Below are positions 53,704 through 62,129 of a stretch of DNA of 64,000 nt, piece after piece (position 1 is the stretch's first letter; every line of letters starts with the position of its first letter). Origin of the DNA: Nesterenkonia sandarakina (lineage in GTDB: Bacteria > Actinomycetota > Actinomycetes > Actinomycetales > Micrococcaceae). Below the pieces are notes generated by a model. The model worked only from the letters and a program-made list of their open reading frames with translations. It did not search any database and was not told where the DNA came from. The DNA lies in the NCBI RefSeq assembly GCF_003003175.1, contig NZ_PVTY01000003.1:62001-126000 (forward strand), given 5' to 3'. A program made the position numbers and the translations under genes.

Positions 53704-55095
53704 ATGGCTATTCCACAGACGCTTTCCGCGAAACCCCGTGTCCTCATCGTAGGCGGCGGCTACGTCGGTCTCACCACCGCGCAGCTGCTTCAGAAGAAGG
53801 TGAAGGCCGCCGGCGGGATCGTGACCGTCGTCGACCCGATGCCGTACATGACCTACCAGCCCTTCCTTCCAGAGGTCGTCGGCGGCCACATCGAGGCCCG
53901 CCACGCGGTCGTCTCCCACCGCCGCCACCTGAGGGACTCCGAGATCATCACCGGCAAGGTCACGGCCGTCGATCACGACGGCCGCAGCGCCACCGTGGAG
54001 CTCTCCGAGGGCGAGACCGTGGAGCTGCCGTACCAGGACATCATCATGGCCGCCGGCGCCACCACCAAGACCTTCCCGATCGAGGGCCTCGCCGAGCACG
54101 GCATCGGCCTGAAGACGATCGAAGAGGCGCTGACCCTGCGCAACCACGTCCTGGAGCGCATCGAGTCCGCCTCGGTGATGACCGACGAGAAAGCCAAGTC
54201 CCGCGCCCTGACCTTCACTGTGGTCGGCGGCGGGTTCGCCGGCATCGAGACCGTCGCGGAGATGGAAGACATCATCCGCGCGGCCGTGGCCGTGAACCCG
54301 CGCATCGGTCAGACCGATGTGCGCATCCTGATGGTCGAGGCCATGGGCCGCGTCATGCCCGAGGTCAGCGAGGACCAGGCGGTCGGCGTCGTCGAGCACC
54401 TGCGCGGCCGCGGCATCGAGGTGCTGCTGAACACCTCGCTGGGCTCCGTGGTGGACGGCGAGATGCGACTGGTCAACATGAAGGACAAGTCCGAGGCTGA
54501 TCGCTTCGAGTCTGACACCCTGGTCTGGACCGCAGGCGTCGCCGCCAACGTCGTGGCCAAGAAGTCCGGCTTCCCGGTGGATCCGCGCGGCCGGGTCACC
54601 GGCACCGCCACCCTGCAGATCGCCGATGAAGACGGCAAGGTCCTGCAGAACGCCTGGACCGCCGGCGACATCTCGGCCATCCCCGACCTCAGCGGCGGCG
54701 GACTGCCCGACGGCACCTGCGTGCCCAACGCGCAGCACGCCTCCCGCCAGGCCAAGGTGCTCGCGAAGAACCTGCTGGCCGCCAGCTACGGACAGGGCCA
54801 GCTCAGCGAGTACAAGCACGACTCCCTCGGCGCCGTGGCCGGACTTGGCATGTTCCAGGGCGTCGGCAACCCGCTGAAGGTCAAGATCAGCGGATTCCCC
54901 GCGTGGATGGCCCACCGCGGCTACCACGCGATGGCGATCCCCACCGTGGAGCGCAAGGTCCGCGTGGTCGGCGGCTGGGTCTCCGAGCTCGTGCTCGGCC
55001 GGGACTACACCCCGGTGCGCGACCTCGAGAGCCCGTACCGGCAGTTCCAGGAAGCAGCCGGCGGCGGCAAGAAGAAGGAAGCCGCGAAGAGCTGA
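53704..55095 (+). CDS. ndh: Type II NADH dehydrogenase
   Basis: 463 residues from ATG 53704 (AGGA about nine bases upstream); 53695 and 53698 are alternatives. Two Rossmann motifs: FAD-binding VLIVGGGYVGLTTAQ and NADH-binding FTVVGGGFAGIET, plus TPVRD-type C-terminal and AGDISAIPDL. It is a single-subunit, non-proton-pumping respiratory enzyme at the membrane that passes electrons to menaquinone. The start hexamer overlaps a GGATG in the region. Confidence 0.96.
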   Translation: MAIPQTLSAKPRVLIVGGGYVGLTTAQLLQKKVKAAGGIVTVVDPMPYMTYQPFLPEVVGGHIEARHAVVSHRRHLRDSEIITGKVTAVDHDGRSATVELSEGETVELPYQDIIMAAGATTKTFPIEGLAEHGIGLKTIEEALTLRNHVLERIESASVMTDEKAKSRALTFTVVGGGFAGIETVAEMEDIIRAAVAVNPRIGQTDVRILMVEAMGRVMPEVSEDQAVGVVEHLRGRGIEVLLNTSLGSVVDGEMRLVNMKDKSEADRFESDTLVWTAGVAANVVAKKSGFPVDPRGRVTGTATLQIADEDGKVLQNAWTAGDISAIPDLSGGGLPDGTCVPNAQHASRQAKVLAKNLLAASYGQGQLSEYKHDSLGAVAGLGMFQGVGNPLKVKISGFPAWMAHRGYHAMAIPTVERKVRVVGGWVSELVLGRDYTPVRDLESPYRQFQEAAGGGKKKEAAKS

Positions 55096-55121
55096 CGCGT
55101 CAGCATCGATGACGTAGACCA

Positions 55122-55154
55122 AGAGAGCGGGCTGTCACTGACAGCCCGCTCTCT
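55122..55154 (+). terminator. Perfect 14-bp hairpin between ndh and the tRNA gene
   Basis: AGAGAGCGGGCTGT (55122-55135) pairs with ACAGCCCGCTCTCT (55141-55154) across five bases. It ends exactly one base before the tRNA 5' end. There is no T-run. Confidence 0.75.
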
Positions 55155-55228
55155 GCCCCTATAGCCCAATCGGCAGAGGCAACCGACTTAAAATCGGTCC
55201 AGTGTGGGTTCGAGTCCCACTGGGGGCA
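55155..55228 (+). tRNA. tRNA with anticodon UAA (formally Leu), class I fold
   Basis: 74 bases fold into a complete cloverleaf: acceptor GCCCCTA with TGGGGGC (one T-G pair), D arm with GCC/GGC and an AATCGG loop, anticodon arm ACCGA-CTTAAAA-TCGGT with anticodon TAA at 55189-55191, a variable loop of only 5 bases, and T arm GTGGG-TTCGAGT-CCCAC. Discriminator A; 3' CCA is not fully encoded (CCG follows). UAA should read UUA (Leu), but leucine tRNAs normally have a long variable arm. The tRNA call is firm; the amino acid is not. Confidence 0.9.
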
Positions 55229-55335
55229 CCGTTGATGCGGCGGCCACCAGTCTCACCATGCGCGCCCGTGCCCTCGCGCCGTGAGCTGCCGGGCCAGGCC
55301 GGCCGGTGGTGATCCATGAGCGTTGAGAATCTCCA

Positions 55336-55349
55336 AGTGAACGTTCACT
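55336..55349. promoter_or_regulatory. LacI-type operator, distal copy
   Basis: AGTGAACGTTCACT is a perfect 14-bp palindrome, 51 bp beyond the 3' end of the lacI gene and 1.2 kb from the proximal operator. It may be an auxiliary site for DNA looping, or control an unseen transcript. Confidence 0.6.
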
Positions 55350-55399
55350 CAAGTGTCGCCGAGCCCCGTGCCGCGGATCGGCGCTGGGAGCCTGCGGGT

Positions 55400-56428
55400 T
55401 CAGCGCTGCGGGTTCGGCGGCGCAGGAGCGGGGCCGGTGGATTCGCGCAGGATCAGCCGGCTGACCGGGTTCGCGGGCTCCGGGGCCGGCTCGTTGCGCA
55501 CCAGCGCGATCAGCCGCTCCATGGCGGAGCGCCCCTGGGATTCGCGGTCCACCGCCACGGTGGACAGGGCCGGGATGGTGTACCGCGCCGTGGCCAGGTC
55601 GTCCCAGCCGATGACGCTGAGCCGCTTCGGCACGTGCCAGCAGCGATCATGCGCCGCGCGGACCGCACCGAGGGCGAGATAGTCATTGGCGGCGATCACC
55701 GCGGTGACGCACGAGTCCTCCTCCAGGCCGCTGATCGCCGCATATCCGGACTCTGTGGTCCAGTCCCCGCCGCGGACTCCGTGGGACTCCAGCCCGAGCT
55801 CCGCGATGCTGCGCAGGTACTCGTCCCGCCGGGCCCGCGCGGAGGACCAGTCCTGTGGTCCCTCGATATGCAGGAAGCGACGGTGCCCCATGTCAGCGAG
55901 GGTCTGGATGATCTCGCGGAGCACTGAGGCGTCGGCCAGCGGGCCGATCCCGCGCAGCTTGTCGTCATACTGGTCAAGGATTGCGAGCGCCGTCGTCGTC
56001 GGGGTGCGCGGCTGTTCGCTCATGCCCGGCAGCGCGCCCAGCGACAGGACGCCTTCGAGCCGGCCGGAGTCCAGGAGCTCCTGGGCGCGCCGGGCGCGGT
56101 CCTGTGCGGGCCCTTCGATCACCGAGATCTCCATGAAGTACCCGGATCGACGGGCGACCTCCGCGGCGGCGGCAAGGGTGGGGGTCGGCAGCGCGGTGAC
56201 CGGGGAGGGCAGGATGGCGGCGAGGATGCCGGTCTCCCGGGTGCGCATGGAGCGCGCGATCATGTTGGGCCGGTAGTTCAGCTCCTTGATGGCCGCTTCG
56301 ACGCGCTCGATGGTGGCGGGCTTGAACGGGCCCCGGTTGTGCAGAAACCGCGACACCGTCTGATGGGAGACCCCAGCCAGGGCGGCCACCTCATGCAGAG
56401 TGGCGGCGCGCGGGGGTGTGCTGGCCAT
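55400..56428 (-). CDS. LacI-family transcriptional regulator
   Basis: 342 residues. The helix-turn-helix LHEVAALAGVSHQTVSRFL and the hinge ELNYRPNMIARSM are typical, followed by a periplasmic-binding-like sugar-sensing domain with DMGHRRFLHIEGP and SVIGWDDLATARY. It is divergent from the Gfo/Idh/MocA operon and likely represses it until a sugar derivative binds. The 192-bp intergenic space carries a promoter and one operator. Confidence 0.94.
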   Translation of the reverse strand: MASTPPRAATLHEVAALAGVSHQTVSRFLHNRGPFKPATIERVEAAIKELNYRPNMIARSMRTRETGILAAILPSPVTALPTPTLAAAAEVARRSGYFMEISVIEGPAQDRARRAQELLDSGRLEGVLSLGALPGMSEQPRTPTTTALAILDQYDDKLRGIGPLADASVLREIIQTLADMGHRRFLHIEGPQDWSSARARRDEYLRSIAELGLESHGVRGGDWTTESGYAAISGLEEDSCVTAVIAANDYLALGAVRAAHDRCWHVPKRLSVIGWDDLATARYTIPALSTVAVDRESQGRSAMERLIALVRNEPAPEPANPVSRLILRESTGPAPAPPNPQR

Positions 56429-56517
56429 GTGCGTGCTCCTCAGCGGGTGTGGGACCGGGTGTGGGCTGTTGCGACGATCCTCGCATACCCATCACGTCAA
56501 CCGATCGGGTGAATGTG

Positions 56518-56546
56518 TTGACAGTCACACTCTGGAGTCAATAACC
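56518..56546 (+). promoter_or_regulatory. Predicted promoter of the Gfo/PmoA/cupin operon
   Basis: TTGACA at 56518-56523, a 17-base spacer and ATAACC at 56541-56546. The -35 is perfect and the -10 is weak. The operator lies about 19 bp downstream, where a bound repressor would block transcription. Confidence 0.5.
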
Positions 56547-56564
56547 TCGGGTGGGACGATTCAA

Positions 56565-56576
56565 GTGATCGTTCAC
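56565..56576. promoter_or_regulatory. LacI-type operator, proximal copy
   Basis: GTGATCGTTCAC matches the distal palindrome GTGAACGTTCAC at 11 of 12 positions and lies between the predicted promoter and the first gene of the operon. Confidence 0.65.
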
Positions 56577-56620
56577 ATTATGGGTGTTCGAAGCCCATTC
56601 CCAGTCACCGAGGAGACCGC

Positions 56621-57751
56621 ATGTCTGAGACCGCACACTCACCGACCGGCCGGGGTGCCAAGATCCGGGCCGGGATCATCGGCGCGGGCGGCATCGCGAC
56701 CATCGCCCACCTGCCCACGCTGAAGGCCCACCAGGACCGCGTGGAGGTCGTGGGCATCGCTGACCTGGATCCTGACCGGGTGACTCAGGTGGCCGATGAG
56801 TGGGGGATCCCGGGCCGCTTCGCCTCCGCGCAGGAGCTGCTCGATGCGGAGTCTCCCGATCTGCTGATCATCTGCACCCCGCCCTCGGCGCACAAGGACG
56901 CCGCCATCCAGGGCCTGCAGGCCGGCGCCTGGGTCTGGTGTGAGAAGCCGCCGGTGCTCACCCTGGCCGAGTATGACGCGGTCGCGGCGCAGGAGGTCGA
57001 AGGCGGGCCATACGCCTCCTACGTCTACCAGCACCGCTTCGGCTCCGGGGCGAAGACGCTGAAGAAGCAGGTCGCGGACTCCACGCTGGGCCGGCCCCTG
57101 GTCGCGCTGTGCAACACCCTCTGGTACCGACCCCACGCCTATTACGACGTGCCCTGGCGGGGCAAGTGGGCCACCGAGGGCGGCGGTCCGGCGATGGGTC
57201 ACGGAATCCACCAGATCGACCTGCTCCTGGAGGTGCTCGGGGAGTGGACCGAGATCACCGCGGTGGCCGAGAAGCTTGACCGCGACGTCGAGACCGAGGA
57301 CTTCTCCTCCGCGATCGTGCGCTTCGCCAACGGCGCCATCGCCACCGTGGTCACCAGCGTGATCTCCCCTCGAGAGGTCTCCTACCTGCGCTTCGACTTC
57401 CAGGACGCCACCGTGGAGGTGGAACACCTCTACGGCTACGACAACAGCTCCTGGACCTGGACCCCGGCGCCGCACGCGGCCGAGGACCTCGCGGCGGTCG
57501 AGGCCTGGGCGCCGCAGGAGAACGTTCCCTCCTCACACCGGCAGCAGCTCTCCGAGCTGCTCGACTCGATGGAGGCCAAGGCCCGGCCGCGCGCCTCCGG
57601 GGAGGAGGGCCGCCGCACCCTGGAGTTCATCGCGGCGCTGTATCAGTCCGCGGAGACCGGAGTGCCGGTGAAGCGCTCCGAGCTGCGCCAGGACGGCCCC
57701 TACTACACCGCGATGCATGACGAGTCCTACAGCTACGGGAAGAAGAACTGA
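56621..57751 (+). CDS. Gfo/Idh/MocA-family NAD(P)-dependent oxidoreductase
   Basis: 376 residues. The N-terminal Rossmann motif GIIGAGGIATIAHLP and the family EKP motif near residue 108 (WCEKPPVLT) are followed by the C-terminal substrate domain with MGHGIHQIDLLLEVL. It would oxidise or reduce a sugar, inositol or sugar acid. First gene of a three-gene operon under LacI-type control. Confidence 0.93.
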   Translation: MSETAHSPTGRGAKIRAGIIGAGGIATIAHLPTLKAHQDRVEVVGIADLDPDRVTQVADEWGIPGRFASAQELLDAESPDLLIICTPPSAHKDAAIQGLQAGAWVWCEKPPVLTLAEYDAVAAQEVEGGPYASYVYQHRFGSGAKTLKKQVADSTLGRPLVALCNTLWYRPHAYYDVPWRGKWATEGGGPAMGHGIHQIDLLLEVLGEWTEITAVAEKLDRDVETEDFSSAIVRFANGAIATVVTSVISPREVSYLRFDFQDATVEVEHLYGYDNSSWTWTPAPHAAEDLAAVEAWAPQENVPSSHRQQLSELLDSMEAKARPRASGEEGRRTLEFIAALYQSAETGVPVKRSELRQDGPYYTAMHDESYSYGKKN

Positions 57752-57754
57752 CCG

Positions 57755-58741
57755 ATGAGCACCGACCAGCAGCACACCGATTCCGCACCCGCCGCCGCTG
57801 CGACCGGCTCCGGGACGCACCCGACCGCCCAGTTCGAGGTCACCCCGGGGGAGAAGGAGATCGCGGTGACCGCCGCCGGCACCGAGATCCTGCGCTACGT
57901 CATCCACCCGGACTCCCCGCAGGACGAGGCGCCGAAGCCCTACCTCTACCCGCTGCGGTTCCTCGACGGTGGCGAAGCCTCGGTCCGCCGCCCCTGGGAC
58001 CACCGCTGGCACACCGGACTGCAGTTCACCTGGTCCCACGTGGCGGATCAGAACTTCTGGGGCGGCCCGACCTTCGCCGCCGAAGACGGCTACAAGATGC
58101 GCGGCAACCTGGGTCGGATGAACCACACCGGCTTCAGCACCGCGCCGAGCGGGGGAGACGAGGTCACCTTCGACGAGACCCTGGAATGGATCACCTCGCG
58201 CGGAGAGCACTGGATCGACGAGCACCGGGTCCAGCGCGTGCACTCGCTCGACACCGCCCGCGGGATCTGGGCGATCGACCTGACCACCGAGCTGACCAAC
58301 GTCTCTGGAGGAACCCTGCCGCTGGGCAGCCCGACGACGGCGGGGCGCCCCAATGCCGGATACACCGGCTGGTTCTGGCGCGGTCCCCGCTCCTGGAGCG
58401 GCTGTCAGGTGGTCAACTCCGCCGGCGCCGAGGGCGAGGAGAACACCATGGGCCAGGTGGCCGACTGGGTCGCCTTCTCCTCCGAGCACGACGACCTCGA
58501 CGGCGGCGGCACCATCATGGCCTTCGCCGGCACCTCGGAGTGCGCCGGGACCCCGCTGCCGCCGATCAAATGGTTCACCCGCACCGCGATCTTCGCCGTG
58601 GCGAGCCAGTCCCCGGCCTTCGACGAGGAGATCCACCTTCCGGCAGGGGCCGCGCTGCGGCTGCACCACCGGTTCCTCTTCATCGCCCGGGTGCTGGAGC
58701 CTCAGGAGCGGACCCAGATCGGGCAGGAGTTCGCGCTCTGA
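57755..58741 (+). CDS. PmoA-like / DUF6807 family protein
   Basis: 328 residues. The pattern KPYLYPLRF, RRPWDHRWHTGLQFTW and GFWRGPR-like GWFWRGPRSWSG, with HRW and HHRF histidines, places it in the DUF6807 ('PmoA family') group. Despite the historical name it is not a methane monooxygenase subunit; the role is unknown, possibly sugar modification. It starts 3 bp after the Gfo/Idh/MocA gene and overlaps the cupin gene by one base (TGATG). Confidence 0.85.
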   Translation: MSTDQQHTDSAPAAAATGSGTHPTAQFEVTPGEKEIAVTAAGTEILRYVIHPDSPQDEAPKPYLYPLRFLDGGEASVRRPWDHRWHTGLQFTWSHVADQNFWGGPTFAAEDGYKMRGNLGRMNHTGFSTAPSGGDEVTFDETLEWITSRGEHWIDEHRVQRVHSLDTARGIWAIDLTTELTNVSGGTLPLGSPTTAGRPNAGYTGWFWRGPRSWSGCQVVNSAGAEGEENTMGQVADWVAFSSEHDDLDGGGTIMAFAGTSECAGTPLPPIKWFTRTAIFAVASQSPAFDEEIHLPAGAALRLHHRFLFIARVLEPQERTQIGQEFAL

Positions 58742-59523
58742 TGAGCAGCCAGACTCGCGAGCCGACTCCGGCCCAGCCGCCGCCTCCGCGGGCGCTGTCG
58801 AGGTTCCCCGGCGGGACCTCGCTGAGCCACCTGTGCGTCTATGACTGGGAGACCGCCGACGGGCTGCACGGGGGATCGCCCCACCTGCACACGCTCTCCA
58901 CCGAGGCCTACGTGGTCACCTCCGGTCGTGGCGAGGTGCACACCATCAGCGCCGCCGGCCCCGCCCGCGACGACCTCGTTGCCGGCTCGCTGCTCTGGTT
59001 CACCCCGGGCACGGTGCACCGGCTGATCAATCACGACCAGCTGCAGATGCAGGTGATCATGTCCAACGCCGGACTCCCCGAGGCCGGGGATGCGGTGCTG
59101 ACCTTCCCCGAGGAGATCCTCGCCGATCCGCAGCGCTACCGGGAGGCCGTGGCGCTGCCCGCCGAGGGCGACGACGCCGTGCGGGCGGCGGCGGCGCGGA
59201 CCCGGCGGGACCTCGCCCTCACAGGGTATGAGCAGCTGCTGGGCAGGATCGAGTCCCAGGGGCCGGAGGCCATGGAGCACTTCCACAAGCTCGCGGTGAA
59301 CCTGGTCCGACCACGCATCGGGGACTGGCAGCAGATCTGGGCGCGCACCGTCGAGGCCGAGACCGAACGGACCCGGTCGCAGCTCCTCGCGCTGGGCGCA
59401 GGGGATGGCGCACACCTGCGCGAGGCTGCGGTGATCCGCGGCCAACCCCGTCCCGAACCGCGGCTGTGGGGGATGTGCGGACGGCTCCAGACCTGGACCG
59501 GAGCGGACCCGGCGTCGGGATGA
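58741..59523 (+). CDS. Cupin-domain protein
   Basis: 260 residues from ATG 58741 (TGATG coupling). The N-terminal 140 residues form a cupin: HGGSPHLHTLSTEAYVVTSG contributes metal-binding His and Glu, and GSLLWFTPGTVHRL the second motif. The C-terminal 120 residues are helical without a known domain. Possibly an isomerase or a regulator for a sugar metabolite. It ends the LacI-controlled operon. Confidence 0.85.
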   Translation: MSSQTREPTPAQPPPPRALSRFPGGTSLSHLCVYDWETADGLHGGSPHLHTLSTEAYVVTSGRGEVHTISAAGPARDDLVAGSLLWFTPGTVHRLINHDQLQMQVIMSNAGLPEAGDAVLTFPEEILADPQRYREAVALPAEGDDAVRAAAARTRRDLALTGYEQLLGRIESQGPEAMEHFHKLAVNLVRPRIGDWQQIWARTVEAETERTRSQLLALGAGDGAHLREAAVIRGQPRPEPRLWGMCGRLQTWTGADPASG

Positions 59524-59599
59524 TGCGGGCCGGAGTCGGCTGGGGATGCCGTCGGATCGACCCTGCCGGGGTGGGACCTGGATCAGGCCGGGGAGAGTC

Positions 59600-60208
59600 T
59601 CAGCGCACCCCGCGCGCGGCCAGCGCCTCGGCGGTCTCCTCGGCATGGCGCAGACTCATCACCAGCAGCGGCAGCACGGTGGCCCGCGGCGTCGGCCGCA
59701 TCCCTCGGGCCCGCTGGGCCTCACGGATATCGGCGTAGAAGGACAGGATCACCGGCACCGACCGGATCGTCAGCGACAATGCCAGCGAGATCCGTTCTGC
59801 GCTCAGTCCCCCTCGCAGCAGCACCGGATCCAGGGGGCGCAGGACTCGCTCGACGCTGGAGAGGATGTCCGAGGTCGCCGTGGTCAGCGTGAACAGCGCG
59901 GCCAGCATCACGACGGCAAGCACCCGCGCGACGTTGAAACCGGCCTCGGCGGGGGTCAGGAAGATCAGCTGGGGGATGGTCAGCACCAGCACCAGCCATT
60001 TCAGCCGCCACAGCTGGGCGAACAGCCCGCGGACTCGGGTGCCGGAGAGCAGGAATCCCAGCAGGGTCACGGTCCAGATGCTCAGCAGCACGCCGAGGCT
60101 CTCCCGGAACACCGAGGCGGCCAGTGCCGCGACGAAGATCCCCAGGAACTTCGCGCCGACCGGCATCCGGTGCAGGTGCGAGGTGCCGTGCCGGTAGAGC
60201 GGGATCAC
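59600..60208 (-). CDS. bioN: EcfT-family transmembrane protein, BioN-like
   Basis: 202 residues from GTG 60208. About five membrane helices and the EcfT coupling motif at ADIREAQRARGM. It lies 40 bp downstream of bioY in the same orientation, so it probably is the T component of a biotin ECF transporter. No EcfA/BioM ATPase gene follows in the window. Confidence 0.88.
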   Translation of the reverse strand: MIPLYRHGTSHLHRMPVGAKFLGIFVAALAASVFRESLGVLLSIWTVTLLGFLLSGTRVRGLFAQLWRLKWLVLVLTIPQLIFLTPAEAGFNVARVLAVVMLAALFTLTTATSDILSSVERVLRPLDPVLLRGGLSAERISLALSLTIRSVPVILSFYADIREAQRARGMRPTPRATVLPLLVMSLRHAEETAEALAARGVR

Positions 60209-60248
60209 CCTGGCCGCACCGCGGCTGGCAGCGTGCCCGAGGGCAGGG

Positions 60249-60875
60249 TCACTGCCGGCGCCTGCGGGCGTGGGTGAACGGGGCGGGGTAGGCCCGGGCC
60301 AGCGAGTGGGTCAGCGCCACGGCGATCCCAGCCTTGACCAGATCCCCTGGGAGGAAGGCCAGGTTGATCAGTGCTGCCTGCTGAAGGTCGAGCCCCATCT
60401 GGAAGGCCATGACCGGAAGGCCGCAGGCATAGACGACGACGATCCCGCCGAGCACGGCGCCGGTGATGGTCCGCCAGAGGCGCAGCGGCCAGGACGCCTG
60501 GGTGATGAGTCCCACCAGGAAGGCTCCGGGGATCCAGCCCAGCGCGAACCCAGCACTGGGTCCCGCGAACGCGCCGAGGCCCCCTGAGCCGTGGGCGAGC
60601 AGCGGCAGCCCCGCCGCCACGAGTACATGCAGCAGCACGATGGCGCCGGCCCCGCGCCATGGTCCCAGCACGGCGCCCGCCAGAATCACCCCCAGCGTCT
60701 GCAGCGTGATCGGTACGCCGCCTGCCAGGGGGATGGCGGGAAGCTGGCCCAGCACTGCGACCAGGGCGGCGAACATCGCCATCTGGGCGATGCTGCGCAC
60801 CGCAGTGCTGGGGGGAGCCGGAGGTGTGGCCGGGATATCGGTCGACGCGGCGGGCGCGGAAGATCTGTTGAACAC
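60249..60875 (-). CDS. bioY: BioY biotin-specific S component
   Basis: 208 residues from GTG 60875. Six membrane helices; the BioY signature GGVPITLQTLGVILAGA and AGPSAGFALGWIPGAFLVG are clear. It binds and imports biotin. A TATATT on the minus strand (about 60882-60887) sits only about 7 bases upstream of GTG, so the mRNA is likely leaderless. A BioQ-like operator overlaps the start. Confidence 0.93.
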   Translation of the reverse strand: MFNRSSAPAASTDIPATPPAPPSTAVRSIAQMAMFAALVAVLGQLPAIPLAGGVPITLQTLGVILAGAVLGPWRGAGAIVLLHVLVAAGLPLLAHGSGGLGAFAGPSAGFALGWIPGAFLVGLITQASWPLRLWRTITGAVLGGIVVVYACGLPVMAFQMGLDLQQAALINLAFLPGDLVKAGIAVALTHSLARAYPAPFTHARRRRQ

Positions 60876-60882
60876 CGTTCAA
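60868..60882. promoter_or_regulatory. BioQ-like operator at the bioY start
   Basis: TTGAAC-ACC-GTTCAA is a perfect 6-3-6 inverted repeat. BioQ (TetR-type biotin regulator in Corynebacterium) recognises TGAAC-N3-GTT-type sites, which fits. It overlaps the GTG start codon (60873-60875) and abuts the predicted -10. Confidence 0.65.
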
Positions 60883-61067
60883 ATATAACCCCGGAGCGGG
60901 TTCTCCGTCCGCCTCTGGCAGATTCCCAGGTAATCTCCAGCCTCCAGGAGGCCGGGACGCTAGAATATTTGAGGATTCCTCCCTCATGCGACCGGCCGTG
61001 GGGCCGTGACCTGCGGGGGGAAGACGAAGAGACCTCCACCGAGCACCGATAGGAGTGCGGTCACACC

Positions 61068-61982
61068 ATGTCCAACCCGATCTTCAACACCGGTGCCTTC
61101 CCTGACCAGTTCAGCGAGAAGAAGCGCGAGCGGCGCCGGTTCTACATGAATGACCAGGGTGGCGTGACCGAGCAGTCGCGCCAGAGTCCCGCCCAGGGCC
61201 AGCCCTTCGCCGCCCAGTACGGCATGCCCGGTCAGCAGGCCGGCGGTGCCGGGGCGGACCAGCTGAACCGCCAGTACAACCTGCCCGACGCGGCCGGTTC
61301 CCAGGGTGCGGCGATGACCTATGACGATGTCATCCGCAAGACCGTCACCAGCTTTGCCGTGGTGCTGCTCGGCGCCGCCGGGGCCGTCGCCCTCGGCATG
61401 GTCATGCCGGGCGCGATCATGGCGCTGGCACTCGTCGCAGCCCTCGCAGGCTTCGGACTCGGTCTGGTCAACGCCTTCAAGAAGGAGCCGAACCCGGCCC
61501 TGATCCTGGCCTACTCCGCCACCCAGGGCTTCTTCCTCGGTGCCTTCACCATGGTCATGGAGATGATGTTCCCCGGCATCGCCGTGCAGGCAGTGCTGGC
61601 CACCCTCGCCGTCTTCGGCACGGTGCTGGCCCTGTTCAAGTCCGGCAAGGTCCGCGCCACCCCGAAGCTGAACAAGATGTTCTTCGTCGCGATCATCGGC
61701 TATGCCGTGTTCTCGCTGATGAACTTCGGCCTGATGATGTTCACCGATATGGAAATGTTCGGTCTGCGCTCGGGCTGGTTCGGCGTCGCCATCGGCGCCT
61801 TCGCCATCCTGCTGGCCACCTACTCCCTGGTGATGGACTTCACCAACATCCAGGAGGGTGTGGAGGCCGGTGTGTCGCAGAAGTACGGCTGGGCCGCGGC
61901 CTTCGGACTCACCGTCTCCCTGGTGTGGCTCTACATCGAGATCCTCCGCGTGATCGCGATCGTCCGCTCGATGGCCGAATAG
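61068..61982 (+). CDS. Bax inhibitor-1/YccA-family membrane protein
   Basis: 304 residues. A hydrophilic Gly/Gln-rich N-terminal region (about 85 residues) precedes seven membrane helices (about 97-300), the YccA/BI-1 pattern. In bacteria YccA modulates FtsH; the actinobacterial function is not known. Strong terminator follows. Confidence 0.9.
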   Translation: MSNPIFNTGAFPDQFSEKKRERRRFYMNDQGGVTEQSRQSPAQGQPFAAQYGMPGQQAGGAGADQLNRQYNLPDAAGSQGAAMTYDDVIRKTVTSFAVVLLGAAGAVALGMVMPGAIMALALVAALAGFGLGLVNAFKKEPNPALILAYSATQGFFLGAFTMVMEMMFPGIAVQAVLATLAVFGTVLALFKSGKVRATPKLNKMFFVAIIGYAVFSLMNFGLMMFTDMEMFGLRSGWFGVAIGAFAILLATYSLVMDFTNIQEGVEAGVSQKYGWAAAFGLTVSLVWLYIEILRVIAIVRSMAE

Positions 61983-62050
61983 GCACACCCGAGAACCGAG
62001 TCGCTTCTGACGCTGAACAGCGCACAGCAGCGGACTCCCCGTAATAGATG

Positions 62051-62090
62051 ACGGGCCCGCCCGATGCCTCAGCGCATCAGGCGGGCCCGT
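62051..62090 (+). terminator. 17-bp hairpin after the Bax-inhibitor gene
   Basis: ACGGGCCCGCCCGATGC (62051-62067) pairs with GCATCAGGCGGGCCCGT (62074-62090) with one mismatch and a 6-base loop. Confidence 0.85.
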
Positions 62091-62129
62091 CGTCGTCTCG
62101 CCACCCCTGAGCCATGGCAGGATGGAGCA

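Noticed and set aside
55155-55228. tRNA-like pseudogene
   Set aside because: All stems are intact and loop sizes are canonical, so it is treated as a real tRNA despite the unusual class.
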